From assembly GCF_009677585.1 (NCBI RefSeq), contig NZ_WKYV01000046.1, positions 1-28,502 of the forward strand: 28,502 bases of DNA, given 5' to 3'. Position numbers and translations under genes: made by a program. Shown here piece by piece: positions 13,934 to 21,343 of the stretch. This DNA comes from Lactonifactor sp. BIOML-A5 (lineage in GTDB: Bacteria; Bacillota; Clostridia; Lachnospirales; Lachnospiraceae). A model generated the notes under the pieces. It saw nothing but the letters and a program-made list of their open reading frames with translations. It was not told where the DNA came from and made no database searches. The stretch's first letter is position 1, and each line of letters opens with the position of its first letter.

Positions 13934-15766
13934 TTATCTTCCGCCTGCCTTTCCAAACAGCTTTTCCTTGTGAGAAGGAGCGTGAACCGCAAGGTTATAC
14001 CTTTCGATGCCGCATTTGTAGAGGCAGACACCGCGCTGCGGGTAACGGATAAGGTTGAATTCGCTTTCTTCGAGCTGCAGGGAGTCGATGTAAAACTGTT
14101 TATCGATATTGCCCGCATTGAAGAGAAAAGCGTGAGTCGGGATAGAAAACAGCGGCTTGGTCAGCTCCCGGATGCCCTCGATATTGAAGTCCTCCAGATT
14201 CTGAGATGCCAGAATCACCGCCGAATCTTTCTTTCGCACACGTTTCATGAAATTTCGGATATACTCAATCGCAGTCAGGTTGGTCAGGAACAGATACAGC
14301 TCATCAATCGATGCGGCAGTATTGCCCTCCGTCAGCAGCTTGTCACTCATAAAGGACAGCACGTTGAACAGCAGGGCGTTTTTCACGTTCCGGCTGGCTT
14401 GAAGCAAGCCTTTTACCCCGAACACAATAAAGCGGTCGGAGGTCACATTGGTGTGGCCGTTGAAGAATTGGCTCTCTGCACCCATGCACATGGAGTGGAG
14501 CCCCAGCAGAATTTCCTGCAGCAGTTCCGGCGGGTAGAGTTGATATTCGGTTTTGTCATAGCTGCGGAACTCGTCCTCAATAAAGGCATAAAGGTCGGAC
14601 AGAATGGGATAGTCTGCGGCTGTCAGAGTTCGAAAATCGGTACGGTCGCTGATGCCGAATTTTTCGTACAGCTTGCCCAGCATGATTTCAATGGCGTCGA
14701 TATGACGGTCTGAAAAATCCTTATAGCACCGAAAAAAATCCTTGAGAAAGCTGATGTGCTGACTGAGCTTGGTGGATTGACGGAATGCCTGAGGCGCATC
14801 GGCATCCTCCGGACTGCCGCCTTCGTCCCAGGTCTTTGGTTCCAAAGGATTAATGAGATACCGGCCTGACATGAGGTCGATGAAACAGCCGCCGAGATTT
14901 TCAGCCAGTTCCACATATTCGTGCTCAGGGTCAAGGCACAGTACGGCCTTTCCCGATTCAAGGATGTTGCAGAGGATGAGTTTGAGAAGGTAGCTTTTAC
15001 CCTGGCCGGAGTTGCCGAGAATTAAGACATTGGCGTTGGTTTTATCATCATCGCGCTTGTCAAAATCCGCGATGATATTCGAGCCGAACTTATCTCTGCC
15101 AAGATAGAAGCCGCAAGGATCGGTCTTGCCGCTGTAGTTGAAAGGATAAAGGTTCGCTACCGAGCTTGCCGGCAGAACACGCTCAAACTGACTGCCAAAC
15201 ACATTTCGTCCTGCGGGACCCACTGCGAGAAAACCCTCTCTCTGGCGAAGGATAAGCCGGTCCACATTGAGCTTTGAGCGAACCAATTCGGTCAGAACAT
15301 CGGTCTGCAGAAGCTTCAGTGCATCCAAATCATGCGCTGTAAGCTCAATGAAAACAGCGCAATGCAGGAGCGGTTCACGGTTTCGGTGCATGGATGATAC
15401 CAGCGTGACCACATCCTGCAGATTGCTTTCGGCGGTGACTGTCTGCCGGATGTCGTTGGTATTGCTTTTATCCATACGGTTTTTGTTGGCTGCATTGTGG
15501 ATGATTTTCTTTTCCTCCGCTGCTGTTACCTGTCTGGTATAGATTCGCAGAGTTACACCGTCCTTTTCTCCAAGATGACGGAAGATGGCCTGTTCCTCGG
15601 TGGCGGTGGGGTACTCCCGAAGCGCCCAAACGCATCGGTAGGTGTTCCCGCAGATGAAGTGGTCGGTGTTGAATTTGATAATGCCCGGCGCAATCATATC
15701 AAGGAAATCCTTAATTTTAGGTTCCGCAGTTGACAGATCAGCCTTTGTTTTTCTGACTTTAGGCAT
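13934..15766 (-). CDS. virB4: VirB4-type conjugation ATPase
   Basis: A 610-residue ATPase of the VirB4/TraE/TrsE family. Walker A is GNSGQGKS (251-258), followed by KAVLCLDPEHEYVELAENLGG, and a second acidic motif ASIDELYLFL lies near residue 488. The RecA-like domain fills the C-terminal 370 residues. VirB4 powers assembly of the mating channel at the membrane. It starts with a strong site (AGGAGG, 9 bases upstream). The neighbouring PrgI-like gene upstream and the 196-residue gene between them follow the normal ICE order. Typical Firmicute VirB4 proteins are longer, near 800; here the separate upstream protein may supply the missing N-terminal part, which is inference. Confidence 0.93.
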   Translation of the reverse strand: MPKVRKTKADLSTAEPKIKDFLDMIAPGIIKFNTDHFICGNTYRCVWALREYPTATEEQAIFRHLGEKDGVTLRIYTRQVTAAEEKKIIHNAANKNRMDKSNTNDIRQTVTAESNLQDVVTLVSSMHRNREPLLHCAVFIELTAHDLDALKLLQTDVLTELVRSKLNVDRLILRQREGFLAVGPAGRNVFGSQFERVLPASSVANLYPFNYSGKTDPCGFYLGRDKFGSNIIADFDKRDDDKTNANVLILGNSGQGKSYLLKLILCNILESGKAVLCLDPEHEYVELAENLGGCFIDLMSGRYLINPLEPKTWDEGGSPEDADAPQAFRQSTKLSQHISFLKDFFRCYKDFSDRHIDAIEIMLGKLYEKFGISDRTDFRTLTAADYPILSDLYAFIEDEFRSYDKTEYQLYPPELLQEILLGLHSMCMGAESQFFNGHTNVTSDRFIVFGVKGLLQASRNVKNALLFNVLSFMSDKLLTEGNTAASIDELYLFLTNLTAIEYIRNFMKRVRKKDSAVILASQNLEDFNIEGIRELTKPLFSIPTHAFLFNAGNIDKQFYIDSLQLEESEFNLIRYPQRGVCLYKCGIERYNLAVHAPSHKEKLFGKAGGR

Positions 15767-15787
15767 AAAAAAATACCTCCTGTTCTA

Positions 15788-15833
15788 CCGTAGGAGGTTC
15801 TATACTTTTGAGGCGTAAGGGATCCCCCTACGG
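15788..15833. repeat. inverted repeat in the virB4 leader
   Basis: CCGTAGG (15788-15794) and CCTACGG (15827-15833) can form a stem just upstream of the virB4 ribosome site on the minus strand. It is too short and lacks a T tail, so it is not called a terminator. It may protect or time the virB4 message. Confidence 0.3.
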
Positions 15834-15851
15834 CCGTTGATTGAATTTTAT

Positions 15852-16439
15852 TTACTCGCCGAGAATGATCCAGCGTTCCCCATCGTAATCCTCATATAGT
15901 TCGGTAGTAACATTTTGCTCATAATAGACTCCGAGCAGGCGCTTGATATCAGTTTCACCGGCTCTGCGCGCAGTGAAGCCCTGATCCTTGAGGCTCTTTT
16001 CGATGCGGGAAAGGTAGGGCTGGACATCTTTTTCTTTTTCGCCCCGCAGACGGATGATGATTAAAAATTCCCGCGCTGTTGCCATCTGCACTTGCATACG
16101 GTCAAGGGAAATCATATCCTGTGCCAGCAGTTTGCGGATGACAGGATTCTGCTCGGTGTCCATCCTGGCTTTCAGATAGCCTTTGTTGTCCTCGAAGTTT
16201 TCCCGGCTGTTTAGGCACAGTATTTCAATATCCGAAATGCCCTTGAGCACATTCATAAGGGCATAAATCCTTGCCCCGATGCTGGAATCGGACAGAACGC
16301 TGATGTTGGTGGGTTTTATCATGAAAAATACCAGCTCGCCGTGGGGAGTCACAAGGCTGTGGCCTGTGATGTCATCGATACCCATGAGTTGACGGGTGGA
16401 AGCTTTTTTCCGTGTCTCCTGTTTCTTTTTTCTGTTCAC
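15852..16439 (-). CDS. conserved ICE protein, possibly a detached VirB4 N-terminal part
   Basis: A 195-residue soluble protein. A very basic start (NRKKKQETRKKAST) is followed by SLVTPHGELVFFMIKPTNISVLSD and a helical segment (SIGARIYALMNVLKGI). The phrase about viewing the self as IKPTNISVLS with later REFLIIIRLRGEKEKDVQPY resembles N-terminal regions of TrsE/VirB4-like ATPases; this is my reading, not a proven match. I take the GTG at 16439, two bases after the PrgI-like stop, with GGAGG 8 bases upstream; the ATG at 16454 lacks a site. Its place between PrgI and VirB4 genes suggests it acts in the same complex. Confidence 0.68.
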   Translation of the reverse strand: MNRKKKQETRKKASTRQLMGIDDITGHSLVTPHGELVFFMIKPTNISVLSDSSIGARIYALMNVLKGISDIEILCLNSRENFEDNKGYLKARMDTEQNPVIRKLLAQDMISLDRMQVQMATAREFLIIIRLRGEKEKDVQPYLSRIEKSLKDQGFTARRAGETDIKRLLGVYYEQNVTTELYEDYDGERWIILGE

Positions 16440-16441
16440 AT

Positions 16442-16699
16442 TCACGCCCTCCATTCATAGGTCTGCTGCTTTCCGAAAAAGAAAGCGGCGGCATAGCGGA
16501 TAAAATCGAGAATACTCACATCCTCTAAACGAATGGATAAAAAAGCATAGAGTGCAGTCAACACGATGGGGGGCAGCCAGCCGAGCTGGGAAAGAGCAAA
16601 GACAGAAATCAGGCAACCGATTCCTATGATGCCGATGTCACGTAATTCCCACAGCCACAAGGTAGCTTTTGATTTTAAGTTGTCGGGGTAGATGTACAT
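16442..16699 (-). CDS. PrgI/VirB3-like inner-membrane protein
   Basis: An 85-residue protein with two hydrophobic helices (about 22-40 and 43-60) between YPDNLKSKATLWLWELRD and LEDVSILDFIRYAAAFFFGK. This is the usual size, topology and place of PrgI-family proteins, the Gram-positive counterpart of VirB3, which lie just upstream of VirB4 and hold the ATPase at the membrane. The start overlaps the end of the methyltransferase gene by 25 bases with GGAGG 10 bases upstream. Confidence 0.8.
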   Translation of the reverse strand: MYIYPDNLKSKATLWLWELRDIGIIGIGCLISVFALSQLGWLPPIVLTALYAFLSIRLEDVSILDFIRYAAAFFFGKQQTYEWRA

Positions 16700-18939
16700 G
16701 AAGACGATTCCTCCTGTTCCTCATAGAATTTTCGCAAAAAATAGGCGATACCGCGGAGGACAAAATCCACACATGGTATCGCCACACTATTGCCAAGCGC
16801 CTTATAACGGGCGCTGTCCGATGTTCCCGGTATCAGCGTCCAGCCGTCCGGGAAGCCTTGGAGCCGTTCGCATTCCAAGGGAGTGAGCCTGCGAATGAGC
16901 TTGCGACCATTTCCTTTTACAAGATTCTCACTTCCGCCTCCATTGTTACCGCCTTGGGCACACAGGGTAGCACAGCCTTCTGCATAGTTGCCATATTGCG
17001 ATTGACCGAATATTTCGGGCTGACAAACGAGATCGGTCGCATCCTTATGCTGTCTTGCACTTTGCGTAGCAATCACATGGTTTTCGGAAAATTTATCGCT
17101 TCGCTGGCGGCTGAATACCGCATGGCGGTCAGATGTCGTAATGGTGTAACTGATATCCGCCTGACAGCCGAGTCCGTTGCCGCCGTTTTCAGGCTCCCGG
17201 TCAATAGTATTGCCTGCAATGCAGATGGTTTCCTGCGCAACAGGATCACCTACAAGGGGAACATTGTTGCCGCCGGTACCATAGGTTGATGTTACGGTAG
17301 GGGCTACTTCCAACGGTCCTGTGTATCTGCAATCCTTTGCGTGATTGTCAAACAGTACCGGCTGGTTATTGCCGGAGGTTCCTGCGGCTGATGGAATAGT
17401 CGGGCAAATGCCTCCACCAATTTCAGCGCCACCTTGCTGGGTAGCCATGATAAGTGGCTGATGCCCGTGTTCTTGCGCCCGAAGCGTACCTGTGATGTCC
17501 TTGGTGCAGTGCATCTGGCTACCGCCTTGGTCGTTAAGACAAAACACCGATGGAGCTGTGCCCGTTTTAATGGTAGGAGAACACTCTGCCTGATAGCCGA
17601 TCCCTCTGGCTTCGGCGCCGGCATTGCCGCAGAATCCTGCGGTAAGCACACAGGGATATCCTTGCCCTGCCTGCCCTCCGCCGCCGGTAATAGATGTGTG
17701 TACCTCCGGTGTGAGAAAGCAGTCCCCGTTACCTTTGCTGACCACTCCTGCCGCAAGCACAAGTTCCGCTGGGTTTCTGCCACCGCCGCCGTCTGCTCCT
17801 GCAAGAGTGAGAGCCATGCCCTCCGGCATAAAGACACGGCTTTGGGTATCCCAACCATTCAAACAGCTTGCTTGGGATACGAGAGGAGGATGCCCTCCCA
17901 TACCTGCGCGGAGCGTGGGTGTCACTTCCTCGGTAAGATCCATTCGTTCGCCGCCATGGTCGTTCAGGCAGATCAGAGGTTTTGTGACGAATGTCTGCTG
18001 TTTCATGCCGGGTTGTGAACCCAATGCTCCGGCCACATCGTGCAGATCCCGAACCTCGTCACGCTGGTTGGCAGCAAAGGCTATGGTTGATTTTCCTTCT
18101 GTCCGTATATACCCATGCCCGCCGCCTTCACCGCCATAGAGAGCAGGCCATATCCCTGTTTCCTCGAAAATGCGGCGGCTCTGCACATCCCATGGCGTCA
18201 GGCAAGACCCGCCTGAATCATCAGAGCCTCTTTTAGCTGAGGAGGAAGTTCCTTGCCTCTGGCTTCGGCTCTCCGCAGTATCCCCAAACAGGCTGTCTTG
18301 CTTAAATAATATTTCGGGTGCGGTTGTTCCTCCAAAATCTGCGACAAGGAAGATACGACGGCGGCGCTGGGCGACTCCCCAGAATTGAGCGTCCAAGACG
18401 CGCCAAGCCAAGCTGAATTCATTTCCCAAAATGACAGCCCCAGCAGATTCCCAGCGCCCGGAGTCAGGTCGAGGCACATCACAGGTACTGTACTTAATGC
18501 GGACAATCTCCTCGATGACCGCACGGAAGTCCTCGCCGCCTGCGGAACTGAAGGCTCCTGGGACGTTTTCCCAAACGAGGTATCGAGGTCGAATAAGGTG
18601 AGCTGGTACGTTTCGTTGTCCATCGGCGTTTCTCATCTCCTTCGTGATCCGTGTTTGCTCCATAAATAAACCTGAACGTTCTCCTGCAAGTCCGGCACGC
18701 TGCCCGGCAACCGATAAATCCTGACAGGGTGAGCCGCCGCAGATGACATCCACAGGCGGGAGCTTCGCTCCGTTCAGCTTTGTGATATCGCCGACATGGT
18801 GCATTTCGGGAAATCGGATTTTTGTTACTTCGATGGGAAAGGCTTCAATCTCGCTTGCCCATAAAGGAGTGATGCCGTTGCGTATCGCTGCCAGCGGGAA
18901 GCCTCCGATCCCATCGAAAAGGCTCCCCATGGTCAGCAT
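16675..18939 (-). CDS. C5 cytosine DNA methyltransferase with a repeat-rich insert
   Basis: A 754-residue DNA (cytosine-5) methyltransferase. Motif I is SLFDGIGGF (6-14); motif IV GGSPCQDLS holds the catalytic Cys72; motif VI ENVPG gives Glu124; motif VIII is QRRRRIF (191-197). Motifs IX-X are RLTPLECERLQGFPDGW and ALGNSVAIP near the C-terminus. Typical members have 350-450 residues. The extra length is an insert at about 240-690, where the target recognition domain belongs, made of diverged 30-40 residue repeats. No restriction enzyme gene is nearby, so self-protection of transferred DNA is more likely than a restriction system. The ATG overlaps the DUF4406 stop by one base (TGATG), with GGAG 8 bases upstream. 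Confidence 0.93.
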   Translation of the reverse strand: MLTMGSLFDGIGGFPLAAIRNGITPLWASEIEAFPIEVTKIRFPEMHHVGDITKLNGAKLPPVDVICGGSPCQDLSVAGQRAGLAGERSGLFMEQTRITKEMRNADGQRNVPAHLIRPRYLVWENVPGAFSSAGGEDFRAVIEEIVRIKYSTCDVPRPDSGRWESAGAVILGNEFSLAWRVLDAQFWGVAQRRRRIFLVADFGGTTAPEILFKQDSLFGDTAESRSQRQGTSSSAKRGSDDSGGSCLTPWDVQSRRIFEETGIWPALYGGEGGGHGYIRTEGKSTIAFAANQRDEVRDLHDVAGALGSQPGMKQQTFVTKPLICLNDHGGERMDLTEEVTPTLRAGMGGHPPLVSQASCLNGWDTQSRVFMPEGMALTLAGADGGGGRNPAELVLAAGVVSKGNGDCFLTPEVHTSITGGGGQAGQGYPCVLTAGFCGNAGAEARGIGYQAECSPTIKTGTAPSVFCLNDQGGSQMHCTKDITGTLRAQEHGHQPLIMATQQGGAEIGGGICPTIPSAAGTSGNNQPVLFDNHAKDCRYTGPLEVAPTVTSTYGTGGNNVPLVGDPVAQETICIAGNTIDREPENGGNGLGCQADISYTITTSDRHAVFSRQRSDKFSENHVIATQSARQHKDATDLVCQPEIFGQSQYGNYAEGCATLCAQGGNNGGGSENLVKGNGRKLIRRLTPLECERLQGFPDGWTLIPGTSDSARYKALGNSVAIPCVDFVLRGIAYFLRKFYEEQEESSSCTSTPTT
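16872..18222 (-). repeat. diverged protein repeats inside the methyltransferase
   Basis: About ten segments share the pattern 'CLN-D-GG ... PTLRAG-GG--PLV'. Examples are CLNDHGG ... VTPTLRAGMGGHPPLV, CLNDQGG ... ITGTLRAQEHGHQPLIM, FDNHAKD ... VAPTVTSTYGTGGNNVPLV and WDTQSRV ... LTLAGADGGGG. The units are Gly-rich and 30-40 residues long. Recognition by eye only; unit borders are approximate. Confidence 0.7.
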
Positions 18940-19322
18940 CAGACCATCTCCATAGTCTGTGCAGGAGCCTTGACCGGTGCGCTGTTTTTTACTTTGCCTA
19001 CAGCGAAGCCGATTTCCTGTTCCATTACCCGGCGTATCGGAATTCCAAGTCTGGACGCTTCCTCAATTTCGAGATACATCCCCGGTGAAATATGATCGCC
19101 GTAGCACCACAGCTCGTCGCAGCGGGATAGCATGGCCAGCCCCATATCCAGTCCAAGCTGACGCTGCTTTGGTTGATGTTCATCCAGAATTGCGGGATAC
19201 AGCAAGTGGGGCGCAAAAAAAGCGTGCCCCTCATTCATCACATGGCGACACGCTTTCTTGGCAAATTCCGTATTTCTTTCAACGTCCCCGGCATAAGGGG
19301 ACGCCACATAAATTAATTTCAT
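18939..19322 (-). CDS. DUF4406 protein (nucleoside deoxyribosyltransferase-like)
   Basis: A 127-residue protein: MKLIYVASPYAGDVERNTEF, then an RCDELWCYGDHISPGMYLEIE segment. This pattern is typical of DUF4406, related to nucleoside 2-deoxyribosyltransferases; the Asp/Glu pair near DELW and the Met-x-x-Glu would be the active-site side. The substrate is not known. It is common on phages and ICEs near methyltransferases. Its stop overlaps the methyltransferase start, so the two are made together, perhaps in nucleotide handling or DNA modification. The last 20 residues are low-complexity (APVKAPAQTMEMV). Confidence 0.8.
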   Translation of the reverse strand: MKLIYVASPYAGDVERNTEFAKKACRHVMNEGHAFFAPHLLYPAILDEHQPKQRQLGLDMGLAMLSRCDELWCYGDHISPGMYLEIEEASRLGIPIRRVMEQEIGFAVGKVKNSAPVKAPAQTMEMV

Positions 19323-19341
19323 AGGCTTTTCCTTTCTAAAG

Positions 19342-20247
19342 TTATTTCGGCGCTACCGCCTGTACCACGGTTCGAGTGGTATTCACAGCGGCCTGTGCGG
19401 TATAAACGGCAGACATCAGATTTGCCTTTGTGCTGGTATCCAGGCCAAAGGCCCCGGCAATTCTCGGCACTTCACCGGCGGACAACATCAGTCCAAGCCC
19501 CAGCAAGGCATGGGTTCTCAGAACCATAAGCCCCGCGGCAAGGATGGTCGCCTGCAAAAAGGTTGTCAGGCACAGACCGATAATCTGCTTGCACCATTGG
19601 ATAAATCCGTCAATGTAACCACGGGGAACAGAGAACATATACAAGCTGCCCACAGCAATCTGGATCAGCAAGATACCTCCCCGTTTTAAGTTAGAAAAGA
19701 ACACTTTAATCACGGCATATCCCATCATGATAATCATAAAGAGCATCATGATAGGGCTTGTAATAGCGGATATCCCTCCAAAGATACCGGAACCCATGGC
19801 GCCGCCGATGTCCGGCGAAGCGCGAAGCTCTGCAATAATGTTTCCGGCGAGGTCGCTGAAGCTGGTGCCATAGCCGGTGATTCCCGCCGTGAGGCTGCTC
19901 TGGAGATTAACCGACAGCTTGAACAGCTCCACCGGCAGGATTGTAAAAAGAGACACCGCCATAAAACCTTTGAGGGCGTTTAAGGCGGTGTCCTTTATGC
20001 TGCCACGGCCGTGCTGGTATTCAATGCCGGTTTCAAATACCGAGACTACAAGTCCGGTTCCGTACAGCGCCCAAGCCAGATAAGAAAAAAACAATACGAT
20101 GGACTGTACCCATTCCATGGAGAACAACTCCACACCCATGTTTCCCATCTGTGCAAAAAAGTCGGCAAGAAAGCCGACCACCTGTCCGTAGAGCCATTCG
20201 ATGATCTGATCCATCACGGTTCCAAGGACAAAGTCCCATATGAACAT
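19342..20247 (-). CDS. VirB6/TrbL-like conjugation membrane protein
   Basis: A 301-residue integral membrane protein with about six hydrophobic helices, including VQSIVLFFSYLAWALYGTGL, SPIMMLFMIIMMGYAVIKVF, GGILLIQIAVGSLYMF and CLTTFLQATILAAGLMVL. The helix pattern and the amphipathic N-terminus (MFIWDFVLGTVMDQIIEWLY) fit the VirB6/TrbL (DUF6045-like) channel component of Firmicute ICEs. The start is the ATG at 20247 below GGAGG; an ATG at 20283 is further upstream. In related ICEs the VirD4/TraG gene and Maff2 lie upstream of this gene; here a small hypothetical gene and a terminator are in that place. Confidence 0.82.
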   Translation of the reverse strand: MFIWDFVLGTVMDQIIEWLYGQVVGFLADFFAQMGNMGVELFSMEWVQSIVLFFSYLAWALYGTGLVVSVFETGIEYQHGRGSIKDTALNALKGFMAVSLFTILPVELFKLSVNLQSSLTAGITGYGTSFSDLAGNIIAELRASPDIGGAMGSGIFGGISAITSPIMMLFMIIMMGYAVIKVFFSNLKRGGILLIQIAVGSLYMFSVPRGYIDGFIQWCKQIIGLCLTTFLQATILAAGLMVLRTHALLGLGLMLSAGEVPRIAGAFGLDTSTKANLMSAVYTAQAAVNTTRTVVQAVAPK

Positions 20248-20278
20248 TTGAGGTTCACCTCCCTCAAGAAATATTAAA

Positions 20279-20308
20279 AACATACCGCAGTTTTACTTGC
20301 GGTATGTT
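20279..20308 (-). terminator. terminator between the 20.3 kb gene and trbL-like gene
   Basis: AACATACCGCA and TGCGGTATGTT form an 11-bp stem with an 8-base loop. On the minus strand the arm runs into TTTTTAATATT. It would end or attenuate the message of the upstream gene before the transfer operon. Confidence 0.78.
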
Positions 20309-20337
20309 CGTCCATCTTGCATTCTACAAAATCATTG

Positions 20338-20772
20338 TCACGCCATGGTTTGCGTCATACCATTGGACATATCCTGGGTAGGTTCCTGAAAAACCTCCAG
20401 GTAATTGCCTACAGCGTCAGCGAGCTTTTCAAAATCTGCGGGGGTTGGCTGATAGGCATACCATTCCAGCTTGCCTTGATACACCCATAAGTGCGGGCTG
20501 ACTCCTTCCTTAAAGTTCGGATTGTTTACTGGTTTTGTTCCCAGAATTTCCTGAAAACGAAGGAGGGTACTGTCTACTACACCTTCGTTCCGGTTGATAA
20601 GCGATACTTTGAGTGCTTCGTAATGATTGGCATGTCCTAAGGTGACAAATTCTGCACGGATGCGGAGACTATCACTGATTTTTCCGTAGCAAGTTCTTCC
20701 GACAAACCTTGTATCGGAAAAAATCGCATCATGGTCGAAGAGCTTTCGCAGTTCTTTTTCAAATGTAGTCAT
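20338..20772 (-). CDS. hypothetical ICE protein
   Basis: A 144-residue soluble protein (MTTFEKELRKLFDHDAIFSD ... VGRTCYGKISDSLRIRAEFV ... HLWVYQGKLEWYAYQPTPAD). I recognise no enzyme motif. It has alternating strands and an aromatic cluster near the C-terminus, and ends MSNGMTQTMA. The start has GGAGG 8 bases upstream, and this ribosome site lies right after the stop of the WTILGM-type frame at 20785-20844. It is separated from the transfer operon by a terminator. I cannot assign a function. Confidence 0.65.
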   Translation of the reverse strand: MTTFEKELRKLFDHDAIFSDTRFVGRTCYGKISDSLRIRAEFVTLGHANHYEALKVSLINRNEGVVDSTLLRFQEILGTKPVNNPNFKEGVSPHLWVYQGKLEWYAYQPTPADFEKLADAVGNYLEVFQEPTQDMSNGMTQTMA

Positions 20773-20784
20773 ATACTGTTCCTC

Positions 20785-20848
20785 CTACATTCCGAGAATT
20801 GTCCAGAGTATCCTTGCATTAGGTCGGTGAACGGATTTTAATTTTCAT
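20785..20848 (-). other. WTILGM micro-ORF, copy A (start out of frame)
   Basis: The frame 20844-20785 reads KLKSVHRPNARILWTILGM then TAG. An ATG at 20848 with AAAGGA upstream is one base out of frame with it. Compared with copy C (ATGAAAAAGTCC) an extra A sits in the AAAA run, so this copy may be frameshifted. Its end carries the ribosome site of the next gene (20772). Confidence 0.5.
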
Positions 20849-20868
20849 AAACAGCGCTTCCTTTCATA

Positions 20869-20897
20869 TTGACATTTTTTGATGTGAAGCATATACT
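20869..20897 (+). promoter_or_regulatory. strong sigma-A-type promoter of arsR
   Basis: TTGACA (20869-20874), a 17-base spacer and TATACT (20892-20897), the best promoter in the window. An ArsR operator begins 4 bases after the -10, and another half-site TTGATGTG (20879-20886) lies within the spacer. Confidence 0.85.
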
Positions 20898-20901
20898 ATA
20901 T

Positions 20902-20923
20902 CATATCAAGATAATTTGATGTG
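20902..20923 (+). promoter_or_regulatory. ArsR operator 1
   Basis: CATATCAA-N6-TTGATGTG, where the arms match at 7 of 8 positions. ATCAA-N6-TTGAT is the known core of ArsR/SmtB-family operators. It overlaps the expected start of transcription, so bound ArsR would block the promoter. Confidence 0.78.
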
Positions 20924-20935
20924 AGGTGATAAACG

Positions 20936-21250
20936 TTGGAGCTTACTCCGGAGAAGAACGCTAATGTATTTAAGGCATTTTGCGATGAAAAGCGGCTTGC
21001 CATTTTGGAACTGCTGCGCAGCGGTGAAAAATGCGCCTGCGTGCTCATTGATCAAATGGAAATCGGTCAGTCCTCCTTGTCCTATCACATGAAGATTTTA
21101 TGTGAATCGGGTATTGTCGAAAGCAGACAGGAAGGCAAATGGACACATTATAAAATCAGTGAACAGGGCAGCCACGAGGCCATGCTCCTGTTAAAAGCAA
21201 TTACCACCCCCAATGCAACCGCTGAAGATACTCGTTGTTGCAATCAATAA
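20936..21250 (+). CDS. arsR: ArsR-family arsenite-responsive repressor
   Basis: A 104-residue winged-helix repressor. The helix-turn-helix includes LIDQMEIGQSSLSYHMKIL, and the wing is IVESRQEGKWTHYKISEQG. The Cys pair C33-x-C35 (SGEKCACVLI) in the helix before it is the As(III)-binding CxC seen in ArsR proteins; a further CC near the C-terminus (TRCCNQ) could contribute. It should leave the operators when arsenite or antimonite binds. The start is a TTG with GAGGTG about 8 bases upstream. It heads the arsenic module and lies 4 kb upstream of arsC. A terminator hairpin follows. Confidence 0.92.
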   Translation: MELTPEKNANVFKAFCDEKRLAILELLRSGEKCACVLIDQMEIGQSSLSYHMKILCESGIVESRQEGKWTHYKISEQGSHEAMLLLKAITTPNATAEDTRCCNQ

Positions 21251-21252
21251 CG

Positions 21253-21276
21253 GCCATCTGATGGAAGATGGCTTTT
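21253..21276 (+). terminator. attenuating terminator after arsR
   Basis: GCCATCT-GATGGA-AGATGGC followed by TTTTATT. A 7-bp stem of moderate strength, so partial read-through is likely. Operator 2 follows 12 bases later. Confidence 0.65.
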
Positions 21277-21287
21277 ATTCGGCACAA

Positions 21288-21309
21288 CATATCAAGTTTT
21301 TTTGATATG
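21288..21309 (+). promoter_or_regulatory. ArsR operator 2
   Basis: A perfect inverted repeat CATATCAA-N6-TTGATATG with the same 6-base spacing as operator 1. It precedes the arsP start by about 34 bases and points to separate ArsR control of the efflux genes. The promoter itself is not clear to me. Confidence 0.78.
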
Positions 21310-21343
21310 ACTATTGAATTTAAGAAAGAGAGGCGCTTACCCT

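Noticed and set aside
16872..18222. Possible CRISPR array because of regular repeats
   Set aside because: The repeats are protein-level, diverged and coding in one open frame; no identical DNA repeat with regular spacers exists.
16692..18669. Many long frames on the + strand opposite the methyltransferase
   Set aside because: They lie fully inside a gene with all C5 methyltransferase motifs, follow its Gly-rich repeats, and lack ribosome sites and known domains.
16675..19322. A restriction-modification system
   Set aside because: No endonuclease gene is near the methyltransferase; the neighbours are DUF4406 and conjugation genes.
20819..20848. The nine-codon frame MKIKIRSPT as a leader peptide
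   Set aside because: It is more simply the start of WTILGM copy A put out of frame by one A; no attenuator feature depends on it.
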